A DNA stretch of 64,000 nt from Cohnella cholangitidis (GCF_014107495.1 NZ_CP041969.1:5753501-5817500); one strand, 5' to 3'. Counted from the stretch's first letter, positions 53,913 to 62,452 are shown. The notes: generated by a model not told the origin, from the sequence alone. Made by a program: numbers and translations.

Positions 53913-54898
53913 TGCCGGTAATCGAATATATCGAGGCCATTCGCTTGGCGATGAAGGAAGAAATGGAACGGGACAGCGACGTGTTCGTCATGGGAGAAGA
54001 CGTGGGCTTGAAAGGCGGCGTATTCGGCACGACGAAAGGGCTGCAGCAGCAATTCGGAGAGCAACGCGCAATAGATGCGCCGTTGGCGGAATCCGCGATT
54101 GCAGGCGTGGCGATTGGGGCCGCAATGGCCGGCATGAAGCCCATCGCCGAGATGCAATATTCGGATTTCATGTTTCCCGCAACGAACCAGATTATTAGCG
54201 AAGCCGCTAAAATCAGATATCGTTCCAACAACGACTGGGATTGTCCGATCGTCATCCGCGCGCCGATCGGCGGCGGCGTATTCGGAGGACTGTATCATTC
54301 CCAATGTCCGGAATCGGTATTTTTCGGAACGCCGGGACTGAAGATCGTGGCTCCGGCTACCGCTTACGATGCCAAAGGGCTGTTAAAAGCCGCTATTCGC
54401 GACCCGGATCCGGTGATCTTCTTCGAGAACAAGAAATGTTACCGCCTTATCTCCGACGAAGTTCCGGACGAGGATTACATCGTGCCGATAGGCCAAGCCA
54501 ACGTGATGAGAGAAGGCAGCGACATTACCGTGATCGGTTACAGCATGCCGCTCCACTTCGCGATGCAGGCAGCCGAAGAATTGTCTCAGGAGCACGGCAT
54601 CGAAGCGCATATTCTCGATTTGCGCACGATACAGCCGTTAGACCGGGAGGGTATTCTGAAAGCCGCGGCCAAAACCGGAAAAGTCCTTATCGTTCATGAA
54701 GACAACAAAACGGGCGGAATCGGCGCGGAAGTGGCTGCCATTATCGCGGAAGAACTGTTATACGACCTGGATGCCCCGATACGCAGATTGTGCGGCCCGG
54801 ACGTGCCGGCAATGCCGATTAATCCGCCCGGCGAAAAGCATTTCCTGCTGAACAAGGAAAAAGTGAAAACAGCGATGCTGGAGCTCGCGCGGTACTAA
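53912..54898 (+). CDS. bkdAB: Branched-chain 2-oxoacid dehydrogenase E1 beta subunit
   Basis: The product is 328 residues of the usual family length, beginning PVIEYIEAIRLAMKEEME. The transketolase pyrimidine-binding region (MGEDVGLKGGVFGTTKGL, GVAIGAAMAGMKP) and the C-terminal domain (VIGYSMPLHFAMQAAEEL, LIVHEDNKTGGIGAEVAA) are intact. It forms the E1 heterotetramer with BkdAA. The frame extends upstream inside bkdAA, but ATG 53912 with GGGAGGG is the family start. Confidence 0.93.
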   Translation: MPVIEYIEAIRLAMKEEMERDSDVFVMGEDVGLKGGVFGTTKGLQQQFGEQRAIDAPLAESAIAGVAIGAAMAGMKPIAEMQYSDFMFPATNQIISEAAKIRYRSNNDWDCPIVIRAPIGGGVFGGLYHSQCPESVFFGTPGLKIVAPATAYDAKGLLKAAIRDPDPVIFFENKKCYRLISDEVPDEDYIVPIGQANVMREGSDITVIGYSMPLHFAMQAAEELSQEHGIEAHILDLRTIQPLDREGILKAAAKTGKVLIVHEDNKTGGIGAEVAAIIAEELLYDLDAPIRRLCGPDVPAMPINPPGEKHFLLNKEKVKTAMLELARY

Positions 54899-54933
54899 GC
54901 CGGTGACCGATACCGGGGAGGAGAAGACAAGAA

Positions 54934-56306
54934 ATGGCTAAACAAATAATCGAAATAACGATGCCGCAATTGGCGGAATCGCTAGTCACGGCAACGATCG
55001 ACCGGTGGTTGAAGCAGCCCGGCGATATGATAGATATGTACGAGCCCATTTGCGATCTGATTACCGATAAAGTCAACGCGGAGCTTCCTTCGACGGTAAG
55101 AGGGAAACTCGTTAAACATTTGGCCGGTTCGGGCGAGACGGTTGATGTCGGTGCGGCGATCTGCCTCGTGGAGGTCGAAGTGTCGGATACTTCAGCAAAC
55201 GCGGCTGCTCCTGTTCAACCGGAACCGGGAGCAACTGGGCAGCCGGTTTCCTCCGTTTCCCGTCCTGCCGGCGTCGCGGCTAGCGGAGGGGTCGTCGATG
55301 CTAACGCGCCGATGCGCCATCGATATTCACCGGCCGTTCAAATGCTTGCCTCGGAGCACGGCATCGATCTGAACCGGGTTTCCGGAACGGGCGAGGGCGG
55401 TCGCATTACGCGCAAAGACGTACTGGCCGCGGCAGCTTCGGGTACCGCCGCTGGCGGGCATCGGCTGCATCAGCTCCGGCTCCGGTACCTACGCAAGCAC
55501 CGATCGCTCCGATGGATCCGAAAATTCCCGTTCGTTCAACGGGAATCCACTTGTCCCAATCGCCGCGAATTCCTTCCGTCGAAGTAGAAGGACAGGAGCT
55601 GCCGGGCCGCGGGGAATATTTTATCGACGTTACTCCCGTCAGGAATACGATCGCGACCCGCATGCGTCAAAGCGTCAGCGAAATTCCGCACGGCTGGATG
55701 ATGATCGAGGTCGACGTTACGAACCTGGTCGTTCTTCGCAACAAGCTTAAGGAAGAATTCCAGAAGCGGGAAGGCATCAACCTGACCTATATGCCTTTCT
55801 TGATTAAGGCGGCAGTCAATGCGATCAAAGATTATCCGATCATGAATTCCGTCTGGGCAGTCGACAAAATCATCGTGAAGCGCGATATCAACATCTCGCT
55901 TTCCGTCGGAACGGAAGATTCCGTCGTGACGCCGGTCATTCGCAACGCCGATCAGAAGAACATCGCGGGCATCGCCCACGAGATAGACGATTTGGCGCGC
56001 CGCACCCGGGAGAAGAAGCTGAAGCTGGACGACATCCAAGGCGGGACGTTCACGGTGAACAACACGGGTTCGTTCGGATCGATCCTTACGCAGCCGATCA
56101 TCAATTATCCGCAGGCGGCTATTCTGACTTTCGAATCCATCGTGAAACGTCCTGTCGTCATTAACGATATGATCGGGGTCCGTTCGATGGTCAACCTTTG
56201 TTTGTCGCTTGATCACCGGATTTTGGACGGCGTCATTTGCGGACGTTTCCTCCAACGCGTCAAAGAGAATCTGGAAAGCTACAACTCGGATACGAAGCTA
56301 TATTAA
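54934..56306 (+). pseudogene. bkdB: Branched-chain 2-oxoacid dehydrogenase E2 (dihydrolipoamide acyltransferase), frame-disrupted
   Basis: The first frame (54934-55587) encodes the lipoyl domain (ITDKVNAELPS with the lipoyl-Lys, near residue 50) and the peripheral-subunit-binding domain (MLASEHGIDLNRVSGTGEGG), then becomes Arg-rich nonsense. The second frame encodes the Ala/Pro linker from about 55458 and the catalytic domain, with the SLDHRILDG active-site motif, to 56306. The frames join at GGG (55456-55458); one additional G would give an intact 457-residue E2. The break is either a consensus error or a real mutation that would disable the complex. ATG with GGGAGGAG upstream. Confidence 0.88.
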
Positions 56307-56316
56307 TCCATGCAGG

Positions 56317-56354
56317 CCCGGTACAACGCGAATTGAGCGATGTGCCGGGTTTTC
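56317..56354 (+). terminator. Rho-independent terminator after bkdB
   Basis: CCCGGTAC (56317-56324) pairs with GTGCCGGG (56342-56349), one G-U pair, then TTTTCT. Confidence 0.65.
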
Positions 56355-56390
56355 TGCGCGAATGGTTCATGATTGCGTGTCAGGATTGGT

Positions 56391-56420
56391 TTGCAGAGCA
56401 TGATTTCGATAAGCTACAAT
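56391..56420 (+). promoter_or_regulatory. Probable SigA promoter of lipB
   Basis: TTGCAG (56391-56396), 18-base spacer, TACAAT (56415-56420), 33 bases before the lipB start. Confidence 0.6.
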
Positions 56421-56452
56421 AGGTAAGGAACGATGGGAAGGAGGTTCTCGGC

Positions 56453-57160
56453 ATGTTGAAGCTGGAACCTGAATGGTTGTCCAGGATGGACTACGGAGAA
56501 GCTTGGGAGCTTCAGAAGAAGCTCGTTAAGGAAATCGACCGGGAGGAGCGACCGGAAACGCTGCTGCTCTTGGAGCATTCGCCGACCTATACGATCGGTT
56601 CGGATCGTCATCCGGAGCATTTGTTGTACGGGAAAGACGAGCTGGCGCGCAGAGGGATCTCGCTATACGAAATAGATCGCGGCGGAGATATCACATATCA
56701 TGGCCCCGGGCAGTTGGTCGGCTATCCTCTGTTATATTTGGATGCGGTCGGGCTGGATCTGCACAAATACTTAAGAAACTTGGAAGAAGTCATTATCAGG
56801 TTGTTAGCGGAATTCGGCATCGCGGGAGGAAGGAAGCCGGAGTATACGGGCGTCTGGGTCGGGGATTCGAAAATCGCGGCGATAGGCGTAAAATTCAATA
56901 AAGCCCGCGCTCGGCGGGGATTCGTCACGAGCCACGGGTTCGCGCTTAACGTGAAAAGCGACGTGGAGCAAGAGGGCTTCCAAGGCATTATCCCATGCGG
57001 GATTAAGGAATACGGCATCGTATCGCTTGAGACGTTAACCGGGAAACCCTTGCAGGTCGAGGAGATAGGAAGGCGAATACTTCCTTATTTTACGGAAGTA
57101 TTCGGTTACGAAGCATCCGTTCCTACTGCATTAGAGAGCCTAGGCTCATCAGCAAGGTAG
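56453..57160 (+). CDS. lipB: Lipoyl(octanoyl) transferase LipB
   Basis: The product is 235 residues, normal LipB length. The signature RGGDITYHGPGQLVGYP is at about residues 76-92, the catalytic Lys140 in GDSKIAAIGVK, and the acyl-thioester Cys182 in IIPCGIKEYG. It transfers octanoyl from acyl carrier protein to apo-domains such as that of the E2 encoded upstream, the first step of lipoylation. ATG follows AGGAGG. Its 3' end overlaps the antisense prli42-like gene by 38 bases. Most Bacillus species use LipM/LipL instead, so a classical LipB is worth noting. Confidence 0.93.
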   Translation: MLKLEPEWLSRMDYGEAWELQKKLVKEIDREERPETLLLLEHSPTYTIGSDRHPEHLLYGKDELARRGISLYEIDRGGDITYHGPGQLVGYPLLYLDAVGLDLHKYLRNLEEVIIRLLAEFGIAGGRKPEYTGVWVGDSKIAAIGVKFNKARARRGFVTSHGFALNVKSDVEQEGFQGIIPCGIKEYGIVSLETLTGKPLQVEEIGRRILPYFTEVFGYEASVPTALESLGSSAR

Positions 57161-57218
57161 AGACGAGCATAACGCCTAGTGTGACGTAAATAATGATCTT
57201 GAACCAACGTTTGTTCAT
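57123..57218 (-). CDS. prli42: Prli42-like stressosome-anchoring micro-membrane protein
   Basis: A 31-residue protein on the minus strand: basic N terminus MNKRWFKIIIY followed by one hydrophobic helix (VTLGVMLVSTLLMSL). GAAGGATG lies 6-7 bases upstream of the ATG. Size, charge pattern and position divergent from an M20 peptidase match Prli42, which in Listeria ties the stressosome to the membrane. It overlaps the lipB 3' end. The identity is from remembered family traits; length makes it uncertain. Confidence 0.7.
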   Translation of the reverse strand: MNKRWFKIIIYVTLGVMLVSTLLMSLGSLMQ

Positions 57219-57289
57219 CGTTAATCATCCTTCCGTTTGCGCTTGTCTATATCACTATTGTAACGAAAGCTTCGTCAGGAGGAAAGATC

Positions 57290-58420
57290 ATGGTACAAAG
57301 AGATCGGTTAATTAAAGAATTCATGGAATTGGTGCAAATCGATAGCGAAACGAAATACGAAACGGAAATCAGCAAAGTATTGAAAAGCAAGTTCGAAGCG
57401 TTCGGACTCGAGGTCGAGGAGGATGACGTCGCGGAGAAGATCGGACACGGCGCGGGCAATCTGTTCGCGTGGCTCCCCGCTTCGGCCGGTCAGGAAAACG
57501 TGCCTACAATCCTGTTTACGTCGCATATGGATACCGTATCGCCCGGTAAAGGGATTAAACCGCGTCTTGATGACGACGGGTATATTCGCAGCGACGGAAC
57601 GACGATTCTGGGCGCCGACGACAAAGCGGGATTAGCCGCGATCTTCGAGACGCTGCGCGTGATCAAAGAACAGGGAGTGGCGCACGGCGGCATTCAATTC
57701 GTCATTACGACCGGGGAAGAGTCGGGCTTGCTTGGCTCCCGCGCGATGGACGGCTCCCGTCTGCGGGCGAAATTCGGCTACGCGCTGGATTCTAACGGGG
57801 CGATCGGCGACATTGCCGTAGCCGCGCCGACGAACTCCCGCCAATACATCACGATCAAAGGTAAAGCCGCCCATGCCGGCGTTAATCCGGAGGACGGCAT
57901 CAGCGCGATCCAAGTCGCCTCTAAGGCAGTTTCCCGCATGAAGCTTGGCCGGATCGACAGCGAGACGACGGCGAACATCGGCCGTTTCGAAGGCGGCGGA
58001 GAAGTGAACATCGTCACCGATTCGATTAAAATTTACGCCGAAGCGCGGAGCCAGGTACAGGAGAAAATGGATCGCCAGATCGAGTTGATGCGCGAAGCGG
58101 TGGAAAGCGCGGCTAGCGAGTCCGGGGCCGAATTCGAGTTCGTCACGACGACGATCTATCCGGCTTACTCTTATGGCGACGAAGACGAGGTCGTGCAGGT
58201 AGCGAAAGCCGCGATCGAAGCGATCGGGTTGAAGCCTCGCACGTTCTCGTCCGGCGGAGGAAGCGACGCCAACATGTTTAACGGCAACGGCGTGCCGACG
58301 GTCAATCTTGCCGTAGGTTATGAACATATCCATACGACGAAGGAACAGATCAAAGCGGATGACCTCGTGAAAACCGCGGAACTGGTCCTGTCGATCGTCA
58401 AAGAAACGTTGAGTCGCTAG
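57290..58420 (+). CDS. M20-family metallopeptidase, PepT/YqjE-like
   Basis: The product is 376 residues. Metal-site motifs in order are SHMDTV (His79/Asp81), GADDKAG, TGEESG and SGGGSDANMFNGNG near the C terminus. A dimerisation lid domain occupies about 180-290. The family cleaves small peptides (tripeptidase-like). ATG follows AGGAGG. The gene is divergent from the Prli42-like gene and lies near bkd genes, as YqjE does in Bacillus. Exact substrate unknown. Confidence 0.88.
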   Translation: MVQRDRLIKEFMELVQIDSETKYETEISKVLKSKFEAFGLEVEEDDVAEKIGHGAGNLFAWLPASAGQENVPTILFTSHMDTVSPGKGIKPRLDDDGYIRSDGTTILGADDKAGLAAIFETLRVIKEQGVAHGGIQFVITTGEESGLLGSRAMDGSRLRAKFGYALDSNGAIGDIAVAAPTNSRQYITIKGKAAHAGVNPEDGISAIQVASKAVSRMKLGRIDSETTANIGRFEGGGEVNIVTDSIKIYAEARSQVQEKMDRQIELMREAVESAASESGAEFEFVTTTIYPAYSYGDEDEVVQVAKAAIEAIGLKPRTFSSGGGSDANMFNGNGVPTVNLAVGYEHIHTTKEQIKADDLVKTAELVLSIVKETLSR

Positions 58421-58435
58421 AACAAATTGAATATA

Positions 58436-58488
58436 GGGCAACCTCCCGAGCAAAAGCAAGCTTTTGCCGCAGAGGCTGCCCTTTCTTA
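58436..58488. terminator. Terminator-like hairpin between convergent genes
   Basis: GGGCAACCTC pairs with GAGGCTGCCC (one mismatch); the loop contains a CAAAAGC/GCTTTTG stem. T-rich sequence follows. Confidence 0.7.
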
Positions 58489-58638
58489 TTTACTAACCGA
58501 AAGCATTTTCTCCGACAGAAGCACGGCCAGCGGTAAATTTTCTCCCCGCCGCTTCTTCTCTTGGCGGAGCGCATGGCGGATTTCCCAAGCCTTGCCGACG
58601 AATTGCAGTTTATGTGGCGTTACGTATTTTTTCAACAT
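58486..58638 (-). CDS. 50-residue basic hypothetical protein
   Basis: The minus-strand start ATG at 58638 is preceded by CAGGAGG with about 8 bases spacing, a strong ribosome binding site. The product is 50 residues, begins MLKKYVTPHKLQFVGKAW, has a basic middle (RQEKKRRGEN) and ends AVLLSEKMLSVSK. No membrane segment. It is divergent from nudF. A real small gene is likely because the site, length and codon use are coherent, but I do not recognise the family. Confidence 0.6.
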   Translation of the reverse strand: MLKKYVTPHKLQFVGKAWEIRHALRQEKKRRGENLPLAVLLSEKMLSVSK

Positions 58639-58754
58639 TGGACATTACCTCCTGTTAGGGCGGTCTTCCCGCTGCAAAGCTTGCAATAGGGAGGACAAGC
58701 CTATATGTTGATCTTATGAGCAAATATTCGAAATCATGTCTGGAGGCTACTGCC

Positions 58755-59324
58755 ATGAACGAACGTAACAATTCCGTACCGCATCCTTTTTATGAAGAAA
58801 CGATTGAATCAAAGCCGATTTTCCAGGGGAGAATCATTTCCCTTCAGGTGGATACGGTTCGCCTGCCGAACGGAGAAACCGCTACTAGGGAAATCGTGCG
58901 GCATCCGGGAGCCGTAGCGGTAGTCGCTTTGATTGACAATAAGATGCTGGTGGTCGAACAATTCCGCAAGCCGCTGGAGAAAGCGCAGGTAGAGATTCCG
59001 GCAGGCAAGCTGGATGCGGGAGAAGAGCCTGTAGCGGCCGCTCTGCGGGAGTTGGAGGAAGAGACGGGGTACCGCGCGCGAAGCATCGAGCATCTGCAGT
59101 CTTTCTCCACATCGCCGGGATTCGCGGAAGAGGTCGTTCACTTATACTTCACCGACGATCTGGTGCAAGGCAACGCGCACTTGGATGAGGAAGAGTTTTT
59201 GACTTGCGAAGCGATTACGCTCGAACAAGCGATGGCGTACGTTAAGGAAGGACGGATTTGCGATGCGAAAACGTTGTTGGCCGTCTATGCCTGGCGTATG
59301 CGCACGCTAACAGGCTCCTTCTGA
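58755..59324 (+). CDS. nudF: ADP-ribose pyrophosphatase (Nudix hydrolase)
   Basis: The product is 189 residues. The complete Nudix box begins GKLDAGEEPVAAALRELEEE. The N-terminal segment PIFQGRIISLQVDTVRLPNG is typical of ADP-ribose hydrolases. It cleaves ADP-ribose to AMP and ribose 5-phosphate. ATG 58755 has GGAGG 8 bases upstream; the in-frame ATG at 58716 lacks this. The endonuclease gene follows after two bases, the order seen in Bacillus near spoIIM and fur. Confidence 0.92.
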   Translation: MNERNNSVPHPFYEETIESKPIFQGRIISLQVDTVRLPNGETATREIVRHPGAVAVVALIDNKMLVVEQFRKPLEKAQVEIPAGKLDAGEEPVAAALRELEEETGYRARSIEHLQSFSTSPGFAEEVVHLYFTDDLVQGNAHLDEEEFLTCEAITLEQAMAYVKEGRICDAKTLLAVYAWRMRTLTGSF

Positions 59325-59326
59325 TC

Positions 59327-60532
59327 ATGAGCCGCGTTTTCCTCGGAGAAGACGAGCTGCGGCCATATTACGCGGACCTGCATGTGCACATAGGGCGCAG
59401 CCAAGACGGACAGCCGGTTAAGATCAGCGGAAGCAAGGATCTTACTTTTCTGAACATCGCAAAGGAAGCGTCGGAGCGGAAAGGGATCGAGCTTATCGGC
59501 ATTATCGACTGCCATTCGCCTGCCGTTCAGAAAGACATAATGGAATGCTTGCACTCGGGCGAGATGATGGAAGTCGCCGGCGGCGGAATTCGTTACCGGG
59601 ACACGACGATATTGCTCGGGATCGAAATGGAAGTGAAGGAGGAGGGCGGCGGTCCGTTCCATTTGCTCGGTTATTTGCCGAGTTTGCAAGCTATGCAAGA
59701 ATGGACGAAGTGGATGGAGCCACGCGTAACGAACATCCAACTAAGTTCGCAACGGATTCGAGTTACGGCAAGGGAACTGCAAGACGAACTGCTGGCACGG
59801 GGAGGTTTGCTCGTTCCCGCCCACGTATTCACGCCGCATAGAGGGTTGCTTGGTTGCTCCGCGAATCGGTTGTCCGATCGGCTTGACCCGGAAGGCATCG
59901 CGGCGATCGAGCTGGGATTAAGCGCGGATACGGCTATGGCGGGTTTGCTGTCGGAACTGGATCACTATCCGTTCTTGACGAACTCCGACGCGCATTCCAC
60001 GAAAATGATCGGGCGCGAATGCAATGAATTGCTCCTTAAGGAGCCGAGCTTTTCGGAGCTGGCAAAGGCCTTGAAGGGATTGGACGGCCGCACCATTCTA
60101 GCGAATTACGGGTTGCATCCGCAACTTGGGAAGTACCACACGGCCTTTTGCAACAGCTGCAAGAAACCGATACCCGACGGAGAGGAATTAACGGGGAGTT
60201 GCCCTTCCTGCGGAAGCGTCAAGTTGACTCGGGGAGTATCCGGTCGCATCCTCCAACTGGCCGACAGGAGCGAGTCCATGCAGCCTGCCGGCAGACCCCC
60301 TTATCGCCCGCAGGTTCCGTTAACCTTTTTTCCCGGCGTCGGGCCCGCGAAGCGCGAGCGCTTGTTCGCGGAGGTCGGAACCGAGATGGAAGTGCTGCAT
60401 CGCGTTCCGCGCGAGCGAATCGCCGAAGTGACGGGAGATCCGATCGCCGAGCTCATCGTCGGCGTCAGAGAGGGGAAGGCGCTCTTCGCTTCAGGGAGCG
60501 GGGGAAGCTATGGAAGGATCGTTCAATCATAA
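59327..60532 (+). CDS. Endonuclease Q family protein (PHP domain)
   Basis: The product is 401 residues. The PHP metal-binding domain (about 14-270) has DLHVHIG, HVFTPH and NSDAHS. A zinc-ribbon with two CxxC pairs (CNSCKKP, CPSCG; about 280-310) and a C-terminal helix-hairpin-helix-like region (FFPGVGPAKRERLF) follow. EndoQ cuts DNA 5' of deaminated bases. ATG 59327 lies 2 bases after the nudF stop, so the two genes are coupled. In Bacillus the equivalent gene is yqxK. Identity by domain order; activity not shown here. Confidence 0.85.
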   Translation: MSRVFLGEDELRPYYADLHVHIGRSQDGQPVKISGSKDLTFLNIAKEASERKGIELIGIIDCHSPAVQKDIMECLHSGEMMEVAGGGIRYRDTTILLGIEMEVKEEGGGPFHLLGYLPSLQAMQEWTKWMEPRVTNIQLSSQRIRVTARELQDELLARGGLLVPAHVFTPHRGLLGCSANRLSDRLDPEGIAAIELGLSADTAMAGLLSELDHYPFLTNSDAHSTKMIGRECNELLLKEPSFSELAKALKGLDGRTILANYGLHPQLGKYHTAFCNSCKKPIPDGEELTGSCPSCGSVKLTRGVSGRILQLADRSESMQPAGRPPYRPQVPLTFFPGVGPAKRERLFAEVGTEMEVLHRVPRERIAEVTGDPIAELIVGVREGKALFASGSGGSYGRIVQS

Positions 60533-60599
60533 ATCGGGCTGGATCCACATACACATAGGCACGAGACATGCCGTGGCATGCGGACAAGGAGGAGCCCTT

Positions 60600-61259
60600 A
60601 TGAATGTTCGGTTATGGAATCTTTCGACTCGCGATAATTTGAATTTGTATGTGTTCGTGGGTGTTCTTGTCATCGTCGGGGCGATATTCGGAGCACTGCT
60701 CGTAAATGCGTTGACGCTGGAACAGCAACAGGAGTTAGCCGACGAGATCGGAGTATATATGACAGCCGTTAAGGAATCGCAACAGATTTCTTCATCCGCG
60801 ACATTCTGGGAAATCTTCTGGTTCTATGGCAAATGGCTGCTGTTAATGTGGTTTCTGGGTTTGTCCGTTATCGGGCTTCCGCTAGTGCTCGTGCTGGATT
60901 TCCTGAAGGGCGTGCTCATCGGGTTTGCGGTAGCCTTGCTCGCGCAACAGCTCGCTTGGAAAGGCGTGCTCTTCTTCTTGATAGCCACGGCGCCGCAAAA
61001 CGCGATCGTCGTTCCGGCGCTGGTTATCGCCAGTATTTCGGCGTCCAGATTCGCTTTTTTTGTCGTGAGAGAGCGGTTGTTCCGCCGCAAGGGGCAGCTA
61101 ATGCCTCCTTTTCTGGCACACACTGCGGTGACGGGGTTAATGCTGGTCATGTTGGCCATTGCCTCTTTGTATGAAGCGTTCGTAACTCCTATCGTTCTAG
61201 AACACGTTACGCCAACGGTCAAATCCGCTGAAATTTCTTCCGATTCTTCTAAATTTTGA
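60600..61259 (+). CDS. spoIIM: Stage II sporulation protein M
   Basis: The product is a 219-residue membrane protein with five hydrophobic segments (about 20-38, 80-105, 108-130, 135-155, 185-205). The SpoIIM-typical FKYG-like region and the helix FLKGVLIGFAVALLA are visible. SpoIIM is part of the DMP peptidoglycan-degrading complex that drives engulfment. ATG 60600 follows AAGGAGGAG; an in-frame ATG at 60510 has none. Between endoQ and fur as in Bacillus. Confidence 0.92.
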   Translation: MNVRLWNLSTRDNLNLYVFVGVLVIVGAIFGALLVNALTLEQQQELADEIGVYMTAVKESQQISSSATFWEIFWFYGKWLLLMWFLGLSVIGLPLVLVLDFLKGVLIGFAVALLAQQLAWKGVLFFLIATAPQNAIVVPALVIASISASRFAFFVVRERLFRRKGQLMPPFLAHTAVTGLMLVMLAIASLYEAFVTPIVLEHVTPTVKSAEISSDSSKF

Positions 61260-61290
61260 TATGAGGTTTGACTTATCGAATAGCATCATC

Positions 61291-61296
61291 CTATAA
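61291..61296 (+). promoter_or_regulatory. Possible -10 element of fur
   Basis: TATAAT at 61291-61296, with TTGACT at 61268-61273 (17-base spacer) in the spoIIM-fur spacer. It overlaps the false upstream start of fur and supports the ATG at 61333. Confidence 0.6.
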
Positions 61297-61332
61297 TGGA
61301 AGGAAGTGCACAAGCGACCGGAGGGGGAAACC

Positions 61333-61796
61333 ATGGAAGCCCGCATCGAAAAATCAAACAGCAATTGCAGTCCCAGGGCTACAAACTGACCCCGCAAAGG
61401 GAAGCGACAGTTCGGGTACTGCTAGAGAACGAAGAAGATCATCTTAGCGCCGAAGACGTATTTATGCTAGTGAAGGACAAAGCTCCGGAAATCGGCCTTG
61501 CGACCGTCTATCGGACGTTAGAGTTGCTAAGCGAAATGCATGTCGTCGAGAAAATGAACTTCGGAGACGGGGTGGCCCGTTACGATCTTCGTACCGATAG
61601 CAATAAGCATCATCACCATCATTTGATATGCGTGAAATGCGGATCGATGTCGGAAATTATGGAAGATTGGCTGGGCCCATTGGAAGAACGGTTGGAAAAG
61701 GAATACCGTTTCACCGTACTCGACCATCGTTTAGATTTTCAGGGCGTATGCGCCAAATGCCAAACCGAGGCTCCGACCGATTCGAATAACGAATAA
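61333..61796 (+). CDS. fur: Fur-family iron regulator, frame broken near the N terminus
   Basis: ATG 61333, with GGAGGGGG well spaced upstream, encodes MEARIEK, the family N terminus. The Fur body (IKQQLQSQGYKLTPQREATV onward; helix-turn-helix ATVYRTLELL; metal site HHHHH; CVKC and CAKC zinc pairs) continues only in another frame. The frames join at A5 (61349-61353); one more A restores about 154 residues. A start at 61296 in the body frame exists but has no ribosome binding site and coincides with a TATAAT. Fur represses iron uptake genes. A terminator follows. Confidence 0.85.
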
Positions 61797-61812
61797 AGCG
61801 AGCGCATAAGAT

Positions 61813-61846
61813 AGAGGCTATCCCGCAATCGGAATAGCCTCTTTTT
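61813..61846. terminator. Rho-independent terminator after fur
   Basis: AGAGGCTAT pairs with ATAGCCTCT, 12-base loop, T-run to 61846. Convergent genes flank it. Confidence 0.85.
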
Positions 61847-61876
61847 GATGTCTGGATAACGAACGGATGGGTTGAA

Positions 61877-62362
61877 TTACTTTTGTTGCAACAGTTTTTG
61901 AATTTGGCCTTCGATTTTTTCAGGGGTATCCGTAGGGGAGAACCGCTTAACGACTTTGCCGTGCCGGTCGACGAGGAACTTAGTGAAGTTCCATTTAATG
62001 CTTCTCAGACCTAGGAATCCCGGCGCAGCCTTCGTCAGATGCTTATAGAGCGGGTGAATGCTTTTTCCTTTGACGTCGATCTTGGCATACAAAGGGAAAG
62101 TAACGCCGTGATTGATTTGGCAGTGCTCGGCGATCGAATCTCCATCGAGCGGCTCTTGGTTGGCGAACTGGTTGCTGGGAAACCCGAGCACGGCCAATCC
62201 TTGCTCGGCATATCGCTCGTGCAGCCGTTGCAAGCCTTTGAATTGCGGCGCGAATCCGCATTTGCTTGCCGTATTAACGATTAACATAACCTGACCTTCG
62301 TAATCGCTAAGCTTCTTCGCTTCGCCGCGCGTCGATTGGACTTGTATGTCGTATAATGTCAT
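61877..62362 (-). CDS. Glutathione-peroxidase-family thiol peroxidase, copy 1
   Basis: The product is 161 residues. Thioredoxin fold with the peroxidatic Cys35 in NTASKCGFAPQ, Gln in GFPSNQFANQEP and Trp in IKWNFTKFLVD, the catalytic set of GPx enzymes. The bacterial Cys-type enzymes usually draw on thioredoxin. It reduces organic and hydrogen peroxides. ATG 62362 on the minus strand follows AGGAGG. The promoter and operator lie in the shared spacer with the MarR/OhrR gene. Confidence 0.92.
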   Translation of the reverse strand: MTLYDIQVQSTRGEAKKLSDYEGQVMLIVNTASKCGFAPQFKGLQRLHERYAEQGLAVLGFPSNQFANQEPLDGDSIAEHCQINHGVTFPLYAKIDVKGKSIHPLYKHLTKAAPGFLGLRSIKWNFTKFLVDRHGKVVKRFSPTDTPEKIEGQIQKLLQQK

Positions 62363-62417
62363 TCCTAACGCCTCCTATATGAACTTTTTAAGCGCAAAGT
62401 AAGTTTTGACAAATTAA

Positions 62418-62431
62418 ATTGTATACAATTA
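62418..62431. promoter_or_regulatory. OhrR-type operator over the -10 of gpx copy 1
   Basis: AATTGTATACAATT is a perfect palindrome equal to the core of known OhrR operators. It covers the minus-strand -10 (TATACA, 62421-62426), which has TTGACT as -35 (62443-62448 complement, 16-base spacer). Confidence 0.8.
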
Positions 62432-62452
62432 ATAGGGTGAAAGTCAAGGCTT

